Assembly: GCA_934541015.1 (NCBI GenBank)
Contig: CAKTDC010000001.1
Coordinates: 1 to 64,000, forward strand
Direction: 5' to 3'
Length of the DNA stretch: 64,000 bases
DNA from: an uncultured Luteimonas sp.
GTDB lineage: Bacteria; Pseudomonadota; Gammaproteobacteria; Xanthomonadales; Xanthomonadaceae
A program made the position numbers and the translations under genes. The notes beneath the pieces are model-generated. The model saw only the letters and a program-made list of their open reading frames with translations, had not been told where the DNA came from and ran no database searches. Numbering within the stretch: the stretch's first letter is position 1; each line of letters opens with the position of its first letter. This document shows, one piece after another, positions 29,068 to 38,470 of this stretch.

Positions 29068-29780
29068 TGACACGGATCAACCTCCTCCCCTGGCGCGAAG
29101 AGCGCCGGAAGCAGCGGCAGAAGGAATTCGGCCTGATGCTGGCGCTGGCCGCGCTGGCCGGCCTTGCGCTGTGGTTCCTGGTCAACCTCTACTACAACGC
29201 GCAGATCAGCGGCCAGCAGGCGCGCAACAGCTTCCTGCAGCAGCAGATCACCGACGTCGACCGGCAGATCACCGAGATCGAGGAGCTGGACCGGCAGAAG
29301 GCCAGGCTGCTGGCGCGCAAGGAAGTCATCGAGCAGCTGCAGGCCAACCGCTCGCAGATGGTGCACCTGTTCGATTCGCTGGTGCGAACCATCCCCGACG
29401 GCGTCATCCTGAGCACCATCAAGCAGGAGGGCGAGAAGCTCACGCTCGAGGGCCGTTCGCAGTCGAACTCGCGCATCAGCACCTACATGCGCAATCTCGA
29501 GGGCTCGGGCTGGATGACCCGCCCGGACCTGTCGGTGATCGAGGCCAAGGACGGGGTCGCCGGCCTGCCCTACATGTTCAGCCTGTCGGTGCAGCTGGCC
29601 AATCCCAATGCGCCCAAGGACCTCGACGGCGACGGCATCCCCGACCCGGTCCCGCCGGTTGGAGACCCCGCCGACCCCGCCGCGGGACCGGAAGCGGCGC
29701 CCGCGGGCGAAACGCCGGCCGCGGAATCGGCTGAACCTGCCGCGCCGGCTGCGGAGCCACAGACAGGAGACGCGACATGA
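29067..29780 (+). CDS. pilN: Type IV pilus assembly protein PilN
   Basis: 237 residues. It begins MTRINLLPWREERRK, the INLLP motif that binds PilM, then a single transmembrane helix (~23-42), a coiled-coil region (~45-95) and a periplasmic ferredoxin-like domain. The last ~45 residues are a low-complexity Pro/Ala/Glu tail beginning with DGDGIPDPVPP, longer than usual. Start overlaps the pilM stop by one base. Confidence 0.94.
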
Positions 29781-30454
29781 GCAAGCGCAGGATGTCGCTC
29801 AAGGAGCTGGATTTCAACAACATCGGCTCCTGGCCGCAGGAGTACAAGATCGGCTTCTGCGTGATTGTCGGCCTGCTGATCTTCGGCCTGCTCTGGTACA
29901 CGCTGACGCGGCCCAAGGGCGGCGAGCTGGAAAGCCTGGAGCGCAGGGAGAGCGAGCTGCGCACGGACTTCGAGACCAAGCAGGGCCGTGCCGCGAACCT
30001 CGAGCCGCTCAAGCAGCAGCTTGCGCAGATGGAGCAGCAGCTGCAGCAGATGCTGCGCCAGCTGCCCAGCCGCACCGAGATGCCGGACCTGATCGGCGAC
30101 ATCTCGCAGACCGCGCTCGCCACCGGCATCTACAACGAGCTGTTCCGGCCGGGTCCGGAGACGCCCAAGGAGTTCTACGCGGAGAAGCCGATCGAACTGC
30201 GGATGGTCGGCAGCTACCACCAGTTCGGGGCGTTCATCAGCGGCGTCGCGTCGCTGCCGCGGGTGGTGATCATGACCATGCACGACATCTCGCTGCGTCC
30301 CCGCGGAAAGACCGATGGTGCCGCCGCGATCGCGCCCAATTCCAACCTGGAGCTGGTCGGCACGGTGAAGACCTATCGCTACCTGGACGATGAGGAGGCC
30401 GCGGTGCAGGAAGCGGCCGCGCAGGCGCAGCAGGGCACCGGGGGAGGGCGCTGA
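29777..30454 (+). CDS. pilO: Type IV pilus assembly protein PilO
   Basis: 225 residues. It forms a periplasmic heterodimer with PilN that aligns the pilus machine. N-terminal LKELDFNNIGSWP, one transmembrane helix (~29-45), a coiled coil (~55-95), and the periplasmic domain containing FRPGPETPKEFYAEKPIELRMVGSYHQFG, which is highly typical of PilO. Overlaps pilN by 4 bp (ATGA). Confidence 0.95.
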   Translation: MSKRRMSLKELDFNNIGSWPQEYKIGFCVIVGLLIFGLLWYTLTRPKGGELESLERRESELRTDFETKQGRAANLEPLKQQLAQMEQQLQQMLRQLPSRTEMPDLIGDISQTALATGIYNELFRPGPETPKEFYAEKPIELRMVGSYHQFGAFISGVASLPRVVIMTMHDISLRPRGKTDGAAAIAPNSNLELVGTVKTYRYLDDEEAAVQEAAAQAQQGTGGGR

Positions 30455-30455
30455 C

Positions 30456-30986
30456 ATGGCGAGGATGTCGACAGTCGTGCCCAGGCTCATGCTGCTCGCA
30501 GCGGCGGCGGTGGCGCTCACCGGCTGCATCCGCGGCGTGGGCAGCTCCCCGAACCTCGAGGAATGGGTCGCCAACGTCAAGGCGCGACCCGCGCCGCCGC
30601 TGGATCCGCTGCCGGTGATGCAGCAGTTCGAGACTTTCGAGTACGCCGCGCAGGGCCTGCGCGATCCGTTCAGCACCGCCTTCCGGCGCGATGGCGCCGG
30701 CAGCGGGCCGCGTCCGGATTCCAACCGCCGCAAGCAGACCCTCGAGGAGTTCCCGCTCGACAGCCTGGACATGGTGGGCACGCTGCATTCCGGCCCGGCC
30801 ATGGTCGCGCTGGTGATGGCGCCGGACAAGGTGACCTACCGCGTGCTGCCGGGCTCGTACCTGGGGCAGAACGACGGGCGGGTGACCAGTATCCACGAGG
30901 ACAGGATCGAACTGGTCGAACTGGTGCCCGACGGTGCCGGCGGCTGGCTTGAGCGGCCGGCCTCGATTGCGCTCGAAGACAATTGA
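30456..30986 (+). CDS. pilP: Type IV pilus assembly lipoprotein PilP
   Basis: 176 residues. Lipoprotein signal with lipobox LTGC (Cys ~24), then a PilP domain with the QGLRDPF motif typical of the family and C-terminal beta strands. It links the PilNO complex to the secretin PilQ. The ATG at 30456 follows the pilO stop by one base; the frame upstream overlaps pilO and is not coding. Confidence 0.94.
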   Translation: MARMSTVVPRLMLLAAAAVALTGCIRGVGSSPNLEEWVANVKARPAPPLDPLPVMQQFETFEYAAQGLRDPFSTAFRRDGAGSGPRPDSNRRKQTLEEFPLDSLDMVGTLHSGPAMVALVMAPDKVTYRVLPGSYLGQNDGRVTSIHEDRIELVELVPDGAGGWLERPASIALEDN

Positions 30987-31001
30987 TTAGGGGAAGTCAA
31001 G

Positions 31002-32978
31002 ATGATCGTTAGCAAAGCGCAAAGCGTGACGCCTGCCCGGGCCGCGTTCTCCGTCAGGGCCGGAACCCTCGGCCTGATCACAGGGCTGGTCTCGGCCATC
31101 GGCGGCGTCCACGCCGCCTCGCCCGCGGCGCATCCGGCCGTGCTGCCTGCGCTCATGCAGGCAGCCACCACCGGTGCGACGCAACAGGCTCCGGCGGGGG
31201 TGTCGGTCGCGAACATCGACTTCCGTCGCGGAGAAGGCGGCGCCGGAAAGCTGGTCCTGCGCTTCGACGGCGAGGGCGCCGTTCCGGACCTGCGTACCCA
31301 GGGTTCCGACGTGGTGGTCAAGGTCGGCAACGCCAGCATCCCGGCATCGCTGCAGCGGGCGCTCAACGTCACCGATTTCGCAACACCGGTGCAGCGCATC
31401 GACGCCCGCCAGGGCGGCGACGGCGCCACCGTCGTGCTCAGCGCGCGGGGCGGCTTCGAAACCATGGCCTACCAGACCGGGCGCGACTACATCGTGGAGA
31501 TCGTCCCGCGCGCGGCCGCTCCCGAGCGCGCGGTCGGCGCGGCCGCCACCAGCGCCGCGGCCGCCCAGGCGGGCGCCACCACCGCGCGTGCCTACAGCGG
31601 CCGTCCGGTCACGTTCCACTTCCAGGATGTGCCGGTGCGCACCGTGCTGCAGCTGATCGCCGAGGAGTCCAACCTCAACATCGTCGCCGCCGACACCGTC
31701 ACCGGCAACATCACCCTGCGCCTGGTGAACGTGCCCTGGGACCAGGCGCTGGACCTGGTACTGCAGGCCAAGGGCCTGGACAAGCGCCGCAGCGGCAACG
31801 TGGTCTGGGTGGCGCCGCAGTCGGAGATCGCGGCCTACGAGCAGCAGCGTGAAGACGCGCGCCTGGCGATCGAAGAGCGGGCGCAGATGGTGACCGAATA
31901 CATTCCGATCAGCTACGGCAACGCCGAGGACATCGCCAAGCTGCTGACGGATGAGAGCAAGAACAGCCAGGGCGGCGGTGCCGGCGGCGCGTCGGGCGCG
32001 CAGCACAGCCGCGGCTTCCTGTCCTCGCGCGGCAGTATCAGCTTCGACCGCCGCACCAACACCCTGCTGGTCATCGACATTCCGCAGCGGGTGGGCGAGA
32101 TCGCGCGTCTGGTCAGGATGCTCGACAAGCCGGTCGACCAGGTGGTGATCGAGGCCAGGATCGTGATCGCGAACGAGACCTTCGCCCGGGACCTCGGCGC
32201 GCGCTTCGGCCTGCGCGGTACCGAAAGCCATCGCGTGTACGACGCCGACGGCAACTTCATCGGGCGGGACGTCACCGGCGTCGCTTCCGGCTCGCTGAAC
32301 AGCAACCGCAACTACATCAACAGTCTGGCCGAAGAGGATCCCAAGGATCGTGGCGTGCACCTGTTCCCGGAGCACCTGCTGTTCAGCAACCCGGTCAGTG
32401 CCTCCGGCGCGGGTGCGCTGGCGCTGACAATCCTGGGCAATTCGATCAACTGGGATCTGGAAATCTCCGCGCTGCAGCAGGAAGGCCGCGGCGAGGTGGT
32501 GTCCAACCCCCGCATCGTCACCAGCAACCAGAAGGAGGCGGTGATTTCGCAGGGCCGCGAGGTCGGCTATCTCACCGTGACCGGTGGACAGAGCAACAGC
32601 GTCCCCACGGTCGAGTTCAAGGACATCCTGCTCGAACTGAAGGTCACCCCGACGATCACTGCCGATGGGCGGGTGTTCCTCAACATGGCCCTGCAGAAGA
32701 ACGAGCTCGAGGGCTGGGTCAGCGTGGGTGAGGGACTGGGTTCGGTCCCGGAAATCAGCAAGCGCCAGATCACCACGGCGGTGCTGGTCGAGGACGGGCA
32801 GACGGTGTCGATCGGCGGCGTCTACGAGTTCCGCGACCGCAGCGACCTGTCCAAGGTCCCGTTCTTCGGCGACCTGCCGCTCCTGGGCAACCTGTTCAAG
32901 AACCGCAGCCGGAGCAAGGAAAAGGCCGAGCTGCTGATCTTCGTGACCCCGAAGGTGCTGCGCGTCTCGCAGCGCTGA
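31002..32978 (+). CDS. pilQ: Type IV pilus secretin PilQ
   Basis: 658 residues. Signal peptide ending near GGVHA-A (~38), one AMIN domain (~65-165) that would bind peptidoglycan, an N0/STN domain (VTFHFQDVPVRTVLQLIAEESNLNIV, ~200), N1 domain, and the C-terminal secretin domain with VVSNPRIVTSNQKEAVISQG and the closing VPFFGDLPLLGNLFKNR signature. It forms the outer-membrane channel for the pilus fibre. AGGGGAAG ribosome site. It has one AMIN domain by my reading; some homologues have two or three. Confidence 0.95.
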   Translation: MIVSKAQSVTPARAAFSVRAGTLGLITGLVSAIGGVHAASPAAHPAVLPALMQAATTGATQQAPAGVSVANIDFRRGEGGAGKLVLRFDGEGAVPDLRTQGSDVVVKVGNASIPASLQRALNVTDFATPVQRIDARQGGDGATVVLSARGGFETMAYQTGRDYIVEIVPRAAAPERAVGAAATSAAAAQAGATTARAYSGRPVTFHFQDVPVRTVLQLIAEESNLNIVAADTVTGNITLRLVNVPWDQALDLVLQAKGLDKRRSGNVVWVAPQSEIAAYEQQREDARLAIEERAQMVTEYIPISYGNAEDIAKLLTDESKNSQGGGAGGASGAQHSRGFLSSRGSISFDRRTNTLLVIDIPQRVGEIARLVRMLDKPVDQVVIEARIVIANETFARDLGARFGLRGTESHRVYDADGNFIGRDVTGVASGSLNSNRNYINSLAEEDPKDRGVHLFPEHLLFSNPVSASGAGALALTILGNSINWDLEISALQQEGRGEVVSNPRIVTSNQKEAVISQGREVGYLTVTGGQSNSVPTVEFKDILLELKVTPTITADGRVFLNMALQKNELEGWVSVGEGLGSVPEISKRQITTAVLVEDGQTVSIGGVYEFRDRSDLSKVPFFGDLPLLGNLFKNRSRSKEKAELLIFVTPKVLRVSQR

Positions 32979-33008
32979 CCGGCAACCGGATTTTCACCGC
33001 ATGGACGA

Positions 33009-33031
33009 CGGGGCCTTCGGGCCCCGTTTTT
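33009..33031 (+). terminator. Rho-independent terminator of the pil operon
   Basis: CGGGGCC-TTCG-GGCCCCG stem-loop with the stable TTCG tetraloop, followed by five T, 30 bp after the pilQ stop. The rest of the 202-bp gap to moxR shows nothing else. Confidence 0.88.
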
Positions 33032-33180
33032 CTGGTGTTCACGCGGCATCCCTGATCGGGGCCCGCCGGTCCCGCCTGCCTGTGCGCGGGCAACCGCCAC
33101 TTCCGGCACTGAACCAAGCCGGCCCGGAAGGGTCAAACTGGTTCCCGCGCACGCCGCGCTGCCCAGGACCCCCAGAGCCG

Positions 33181-34173
33181 ATGGATGCTCCCGCCCACGA
33201 CATCGCGCGCCTGCACGAGGTGTTCACCGGCCTGCGCCAGGAGCTGGAAACCGAGATCATCGGCCAGGCCGGGCTGATCGAACGGCTGCTGATGGCGCTG
33301 CTGGCCGATGGCCACCTGCTGGTCGAGGGCGCGCCCGGGCTGGCCAAGACCAGCGCCGTGCGGGCGCTGGCCGCCCGCGTCGAGGCCGATTTCGCCCGCG
33401 TCCAGTTCACCCCGGACCTGCTGCCGGCCGACCTGACCGGCACCGAGATCTGGCGCCCGCAGGAAGGCCGTTTCGAGTTCCAGCCCGGGCCGATCTTCCA
33501 CTCGCTGCTGCTGGCCGACGAGATCAACCGCGCCCCGGCCAAGGTGCAGTCGGCGCTGCTGGAGGCCATGGGCGAGCGCCAGGTCACGGTCGGCGGCCAG
33601 ACCTATGCGCTGCCGGCCCTGTTCCTGGTGATGGCCACCCAGAATCCGATCGAGCAGGAGGGCACCTTCCCCCTGCCCGAGGCGCAGCTGGACCGGTTCC
33701 TGATGCACCTGCGCGTGGGCTACCCGGACGCCGAGGCGGAAACCGGGATCCTGCAGCTGGCGCGTGCGAAGGCGCGCGCCGGCCTGGAGCCCGAGCGCGT
33801 TGCGGCCGCCCGGATCCCGCTGGCGGACGTGTTCGCGGCGCGGGCGGCGGTGCTGGACCTGCACCTGGCGCCGCAGGTCGAGCGCTATCTGGTGGAGCTG
33901 GTGCTGGCCTCGCGCGACGCCTCGCGCTACGACCGCGCGCTGGCCGGGCGGATCGCCTGGGGCGCCAGCCCGCGCGGCTCCATCGCGCTGGAGCGCTGCG
34001 CGCGGGCGCGCGCCTGGCTGGCGGGCCGCGATTTCGTCACCCCCGACGACGTGCGCACGGTGGCGCCGGACGTGCTGCGCCACCGCCTGCTGCCCGGCTA
34101 CGAGGCGATTGCCGAGGGCTGGGACGGCGACCGCCTGGTGGCGGAACTGCTGGAACGGGTGCCGCTGCCGTGA
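33181..34173 (+). CDS. MoxR family AAA+ ATPase
   Basis: 330 residues. P-loop variant GAPGLAKTS (~45-53), Walker B LLADEINRAPAKVQSALLEAM, sensor-1 MATQNPIEQEGTFPLPEAQLDRF, and the C-terminal lid with SPRGS. MoxR proteins act as chaperone-like ATPases for metal loading or complex maturation, paired with VWA proteins. It begins a six-gene set with DUF58, DUF4381, two VWA proteins and BatD. The open frame extends upstream to 33001 over the terminator, so the ATG at 33181 is the start. Confidence 0.93.
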   Translation: MDAPAHDIARLHEVFTGLRQELETEIIGQAGLIERLLMALLADGHLLVEGAPGLAKTSAVRALAARVEADFARVQFTPDLLPADLTGTEIWRPQEGRFEFQPGPIFHSLLLADEINRAPAKVQSALLEAMGERQVTVGGQTYALPALFLVMATQNPIEQEGTFPLPEAQLDRFLMHLRVGYPDAEAETGILQLARAKARAGLEPERVAAARIPLADVFAARAAVLDLHLAPQVERYLVELVLASRDASRYDRALAGRIAWGASPRGSIALERCARARAWLAGRDFVTPDDVRTVAPDVLRHRLLPGYEAIAEGWDGDRLVAELLERVPLP

Positions 34174-34176
34174 GCG

Positions 34177-34344
34177 CCGGGAATCGGGAGTGGGGAATCG
34201 GGAATCGGAAAGGCAGGAATCCGGATCCGTGGTCCCGTTCAGGCGGTGGACGTTCAACTGCTTCGATGCGCTGACGAGTGCGCAGGACCGGTCGCTGCGG
34301 GGCTTGGCTTTGACGATTCCCGATTCCCCACTCCCGATTCCCGG
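34177..34344. repeat. 168-bp MITE-like element with perfect 31-bp inverted ends
   Basis: Bases 34177-34207 (CCGGGAATCGGGAGTGGGGA...) are the exact reverse complement of 34314-34344, enclosing a 106-bp core. The element begins 3 bp after the moxR stop and runs into the DUF58 coding frame. The units match those of the yicC-gmk element. I see no clear target-site duplication. Confidence 0.88.
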
Positions 34345-35227
34345 CATCGCGCCCGCGCTCGCCGAACTCGTGGCCCTGCGCAGTCTCGCCGCGGGCCGAC
34401 GCCCGCCGCGGCGCGGCCGCCACGGAATCTCCGGGCAGGCGGCCTCGCCGCTGCGCGGCAGGGGCATGGAGTACGCCGAGTCGCGCGAATACGCCCCCGG
34501 CGACGACGCCCGCCACATCGACTGGAGGCTCACCGCGCGCAGCGGCCGGGCGCACACCAAGGTCTACCAGGCCGAGCGCGAGCGGCTGACCCTGGTTGTC
34601 GCCGACACCGCAGCCGCGCTCTACTTCGGCACCCGCGTGCGCTACAAATCGGTGCAGGCGGCGCGGGCCGGCGCGATCGCGGCGTGGGCGGCGGTCCGCG
34701 ACGGCGACCGCATCGCGGCGCTGCGCGGAAGCCTGTCCGAGCCCCCGGTGGCGCCGGCCGCAGGCACGCGCGGCGCGCTGCGCGTGCTCGACGCGCTGGC
34801 GCGCTGGTATTCCCGCGTCCCCGATGATGACGCCGGGCTCGCGGTCGCGCTGGACCATGCCCAGCGCCTGCTGCGGCCCGGCTCGCGCGCGGTGGTGCTG
34901 GCCGAGGCCGCGAGCATCGCCTCTGTCCCCGATTCGCGCTGGTCGGCGCTGGCGGCGCACGCCGGGCTGCTGGTGCTGCTGCTGGACGATCCGCTGGAGC
35001 GCGACCCGCCGCATGCGCTGCTGCCGTTCGCCCGTCAGGGCCAGCGCGTCGAGCTGGACCTGGCGGCGCCATCGCAGCGGCAGCGCTGGCGGAGCGAATT
35101 CGGCGCCCGGCAGGAGCGGGCGCTGGCGCTGCTGCGCGCGCGCGGCGTCCATGCCGCGGGCCTGTCGAGCGATGCCCCCGGCGATGCCTGGCTGCCCCTG
35201 TTCAGTCCCTCGGGTGGCGCGAGATGA
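34229..35227 (+). CDS. DUF58 domain protein (MoxR-associated)
   Basis: 332 residues from the GTG at 34229, which has AGGAA 9 bases upstream. The conserved DUF58 segment is REYAPGDDARHIDWRLTARSGRAHTKVYQAERE (~90-122), followed by a VWA-like remnant (LTLVVADTAAALYFGT, VALDHAQRLLRPGSRAVVL). Homology should start near IAPALAELVALRSLAAGR (~residue 40); the first ~38 residues are translated from the inverted-repeat element, so the true start may instead be a TTG at about 34312. No membrane helix is predicted. The stop overlaps the DUF4381 gene by 4 bp. Confidence 0.87.
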   Translation: MVPFRRWTFNCFDALTSAQDRSLRGLALTIPDSPLPIPGIAPALAELVALRSLAAGRRPPRRGRHGISGQAASPLRGRGMEYAESREYAPGDDARHIDWRLTARSGRAHTKVYQAERERLTLVVADTAAALYFGTRVRYKSVQAARAGAIAAWAAVRDGDRIAALRGSLSEPPVAPAAGTRGALRVLDALARWYSRVPDDDAGLAVALDHAQRLLRPGSRAVVLAEAASIASVPDSRWSALAAHAGLLVLLLDDPLERDPPHALLPFARQGQRVELDLAAPSQRQRWRSEFGARQERALALLRARGVHAAGLSSDAPGDAWLPLFSPSGGAR

Positions 35228-35676
35228 GCGGCCTGGTCCTGCGCGACATCCACGAGCCGGTGGCGCCGCCGTGGTGGCCGCCGGCGCCGGGATGGTGGCT
35301 GGTGGTCGCCGTGCTTGCCGGGGTCCTTGCGGTGGTGGTGGCGGTGCGCTGGCGGCGCGCCCGCAGACGCAGGCGTATCGCCCGATGGTTCGACGAGACG
35401 GTCGCCGCCGCGGACACGCCGGCGGGGCGGATCGCGGCGATCTCGGAGCTGCTGCGGCGGGCCGCGCGGCGCATCGATCCGGCCGCGGCGGCGCTCGACG
35501 GCGAGGACTGGCTGCGGTTCCTCGACGGCGGCCTGCCGCAGCCGGTGTTCGCCCGCGGAGAAGGCGCGCTGCTGCGCGACGGCGCCTTCCGTCCGGAGGT
35601 CGATGCCGATGCAGTGGAGGCATTGCGCGTGGTCGCCCGTGCGCGATTCCTCGACTGGATGGGGGCGCGCCCGTGA
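35224..35676 (+). CDS. DUF4381 domain protein
   Basis: 150 residues. The pattern LRDIHEPVAPPWWPPAPGWWLV at the N terminus leads into a transmembrane helix (~26-43) and a basic cytoplasmic stretch RWRRARRRRRIARW, followed by a helical domain with ELLRRAARR and the EDWLRFLDGG motif typical of DUF4381. It is a constant member of MoxR/VWA operons, probably an inner-membrane scaffold. Overlaps both neighbours by 4 bp. Confidence 0.9.
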   Translation: MSGLVLRDIHEPVAPPWWPPAPGWWLVVAVLAGVLAVVVAVRWRRARRRRRIARWFDETVAAADTPAGRIAAISELLRRAARRIDPAAAALDGEDWLRFLDGGLPQPVFARGEGALLRDGAFRPEVDADAVEALRVVARARFLDWMGARP

Positions 35677-36731
35677 TCCAGGCCGCCTCCGACTGGGTGT
35701 CGTCGCTGTTCGCCGGCTTCGCCTGGCCGTGGATGCTGCTGGCGCTGGCCGCGCCGTGGTTCCTGCGCTGGATGCTGCCGCCGCTGCGCCACGCCGGGCC
35801 GGCGCTGCGCGTGCCGGCCGCCTGGCGACTGGAGGCGGCAGGCGCGCCCGGCGTCCGCGGGCGGCGACGGATGCCGCTGCTGGCGCTGCTGGCCTGGACC
35901 CTGCTGTGCGTGGCCGCGGCCAGGCCGCAGCAGTTCGGCGAGGTGGTGCAGCCGCCGCGCGCCGGACGCGACCTGATGCTGGCGGTGGATCTCTCGGGCA
36001 GCATGGCCGAGGAGGACATGCGCCTGGGCGGGCGCACGGTGGACCGGCTGACCGCTGCCAAGGCGGTGATCGGCGACTTCCTCGACCGGCGCGAGGGCGA
36101 TCGCCTGGGCCTGATCGTGTTCGGCCAGCGCGCCTACGCGCTCACGCCGCTGAGCTTCGACCTGGACAGCCTGCGCGCGCAGCTGCTCGACAGCGTGGTC
36201 GGCCTGGCCGGCCGCGAAACCGCGATCGGAGACGCGATCGGCCTGGCTACCAGGCGGCTGCAGGACCAGGAGGCGGGGCAGCGCGTGCTCATCCTGCTCA
36301 CCGATGGCGTCAACTCCGCGGGCGAGCTCGACCCGCTCAAGGCCGCGGCCATCGCCCGCGACCGCGGCGTGCGCATCCACACCATCGCCTTCGGCGGCGA
36401 CGGCGAGGAGGCGACGGTGTTCGGCTTCCGCCTGCCGATCGCGCGCGGCGCACCGGAGATGGACGAGGACAGCCTGCGCGAGATCGCGGCGATCACCGGC
36501 GGCCGCGCCTTCCGCGCGCGCGATGCCGCGGAGCTGGCCGGGATCTACGCCGAGATCGACCGACTGGAGCCGGTGGCGGCGCCCGGGGAACGCCTGCGGC
36601 CGAAGATCGAGCGCTACCACTGGCCGCTGGCCGCCGCCCTGCTGTTCGCGCTGCTGTCGATGCTGGTTCCGGCCGTGGCTGCGCCCCTGCGCAGGCTCCG
36701 CTCCGTCGCCGACCCGGAGGCGGCACGGTGA
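35673..36731 (+). CDS. VWA domain membrane protein (BatA-like)
   Basis: 352 residues. Two N-terminal membrane helices (~13-30 and ~63-80), a periplasmic von Willebrand A domain (~100-290) with an intact MIDAS, DLSGS plus the threonine of GRETAIGDAIG and the LLTDGVNSAG aspartate, then a C-terminal transmembrane helix (~320-340). GTG start overlapping the DUF4381 stop (GTGA). It should bind a divalent metal and a protein ligand; the ligand is unknown. BatA/BatB pairs were named for Bacteroides aerotolerance, but a role in oxygen tolerance is not established here. Confidence 0.91.
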   Translation: MIQAASDWVSSLFAGFAWPWMLLALAAPWFLRWMLPPLRHAGPALRVPAAWRLEAAGAPGVRGRRRMPLLALLAWTLLCVAAARPQQFGEVVQPPRAGRDLMLAVDLSGSMAEEDMRLGGRTVDRLTAAKAVIGDFLDRREGDRLGLIVFGQRAYALTPLSFDLDSLRAQLLDSVVGLAGRETAIGDAIGLATRRLQDQEAGQRVLILLTDGVNSAGELDPLKAAAIARDRGVRIHTIAFGGDGEEATVFGFRLPIARGAPEMDEDSLREIAAITGGRAFRARDAAELAGIYAEIDRLEPVAAPGERLRPKIERYHWPLAAALLFALLSMLVPAVAAPLRRLRSVADPEAAR

Positions 36732-38470
36732 TCGCCGCCCTGCTGCCCGAATTCCTGCGCCCGCAGTGGCTCTGGGCGCTGCTGGCGCTGCCGCTGCCGG
36801 CCGCGGCGTGGTGGGCGCTGCAGCGGCGCGCGAACGTCTGGCGCAGCGCGGTCGATCCGCACCTGCTGCCGCATCTGGTGGAAGCGGGCGTGCGCGGCAG
36901 GCAGTGGCCGGGACTGGTGGCCGCGCTGCTGGCCTGGTCGCTCGCCGTGTGCGCGCTGGCCGGGCCCAGCTGGCGCAGCGGCGGTCAGCCGCTGGTGGAA
37001 GGCGGCCAGCCGCTGGTCATCGCACTCGACCTGTCCTCCGAGATGCTCGCCCCGGATCTTCCGCCGTCGCGGCTGGCGCAGGCGCGGGAGATGCTGCGCG
37101 GGTGGCTGGCGCGGCACAGCGCGGGCGAAGTGGGGCTGCTGGTGTTCGCCGACGACGCCTTCACCGTGGCGCCGCTGACCTCGGACGCGGCCAATGTCGC
37201 CCTGTTCCTCGATGCGCTGTCGCCGGAGGTGATGCCGGTGGACGGTCATCGCCCGGACCGCGCCATCGATCTGGCGGCGGCGCTGCTGCGCCAGGCCGGC
37301 CGCACCGGCGGCGCCATCGTGCTGATGACCGGCCGCGGCGGTCCCGCCGCCGAGCGTGCCGCCGCGCGGGCGCTGGCCGAGGGCTACCGCGTGTCCACGA
37401 TCGGCGTGGGCACCGCGGCCGGGGCCGCGTTCCGCGACCGTTCCGGCGGCATCGGCCAGGCCCGGCTCGATGCCGGCGCACTGCAGGCGATTGCCGGCGC
37501 CGGCGGCGGCGGCTACGCGGCGCTGCCGCGGGATCCGGCGGCGATCGATTCGGTCCTCGCGCCGGCCACCTTCGCCTCGGCAGCGCGCGGCGGCGCCGGT
37601 GCGGAAGGCCGCGCCGCGCTCGACGAGGGCTACTGGCTGCTGCTGCCGCTGATGCTGCTGGCGGTGTTCGCCTTCCGGCGCGGGGTGGCGCTGGCGTCGC
37701 TGCTGGTGTGCCTGCTGCTGCCGTGGCAGGCCCCGGCGCAGGCGCAGGAGGGGGGGCTGTGGCAGCGTCCCGACCAGGCCCGGCACGCGCGCCTGCGCGA
37801 GGGCGTCGAGGCCTTCCGCAGCGAGCGCTACGAGGAGGCTGCGCGCGTCTGGAGCGGGCTGCCGGGTGCGGTCGCCGCCTACAACGCGGGCAATGCGCTG
37901 GCCAAGGCCGGGCGTCTGCAACAGGCGCTGGCTGCCTACGATGAAGCGCTGCGGATCTCCCCCGGGATGGAGGATGCCATCGCCAACCGCCGCGCCGTCG
38001 AAGCCGCGCTCAAGCGCCGCCCGCCCGGCGACGGCGACGGGCAGCGCAAGCCCGGCGACCGGCACGAGCAGGACGGTGAAGGGCAGCCCCGCGACGGCGA
38101 GTCGCCGCTGCGGCCCGGAGACGGCGGGCAGGATCAGGAGCGGCCGCCGGAAGATTCCGCTGATCGCGCCGGAGGCGAGCCGCCGCAGGACCGCCAGCGC
38201 GACCAGGAGCCGGGCGACGGGCAGGCGCAGCGCGATGCCGACCAGGCGCAGCGCCAGCGCATGGAGCAGGCGCTGCAGCAGCAGCCGGGCCAGGCCCAGG
38301 GCGGCAGCCAGGAGGATGTGCAGGCCCCCGAACCCGGCATCGCCGAGCGCGAGCGCAGGCAGGCGGGCGACGCCTGGCTGCAGCGGATCCCGGACGACCC
38401 CGGCGCCCTGCTGCGTGCCCGCTTCAAACTCGAACACGAACGGCGCAACGGCAGGGGAGCGCAGCGATGA
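36728..38470 (+). CDS. VWA-TPR membrane protein (BatB/BatC fusion-like)
   Basis: 580 residues. N-terminal membrane helices (~14-30, ~55-75), a VWA domain (~95-270), a transmembrane helix (~305-325), another hydrophobic segment ending AQAQ, then TPR units (AYNAGNALAKAGRLQQALAAYDEALRISP, ~385-415) and a ~120-residue Gln/Asp/Arg/Gly-rich disordered tail. The MIDAS reads DLSSE, so the third position is Glu instead of Ser and metal binding is doubtful. This joins BatB and BatC functions in one chain. GTG start overlapping the previous stop by 4 bp. Confidence 0.89.
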   Translation: MIAALLPEFLRPQWLWALLALPLPAAAWWALQRRANVWRSAVDPHLLPHLVEAGVRGRQWPGLVAALLAWSLAVCALAGPSWRSGGQPLVEGGQPLVIALDLSSEMLAPDLPPSRLAQAREMLRGWLARHSAGEVGLLVFADDAFTVAPLTSDAANVALFLDALSPEVMPVDGHRPDRAIDLAAALLRQAGRTGGAIVLMTGRGGPAAERAAARALAEGYRVSTIGVGTAAGAAFRDRSGGIGQARLDAGALQAIAGAGGGGYAALPRDPAAIDSVLAPATFASAARGGAGAEGRAALDEGYWLLLPLMLLAVFAFRRGVALASLLVCLLLPWQAPAQAQEGGLWQRPDQARHARLREGVEAFRSERYEEAARVWSGLPGAVAAYNAGNALAKAGRLQQALAAYDEALRISPGMEDAIANRRAVEAALKRRPPGDGDGQRKPGDRHEQDGEGQPRDGESPLRPGDGGQDQERPPEDSADRAGGEPPQDRQRDQEPGDGQAQRDADQAQRQRMEQALQQQPGQAQGGSQEDVQAPEPGIAERERRQAGDAWLQRIPDDPGALLRARFKLEHERRNGRGAQR

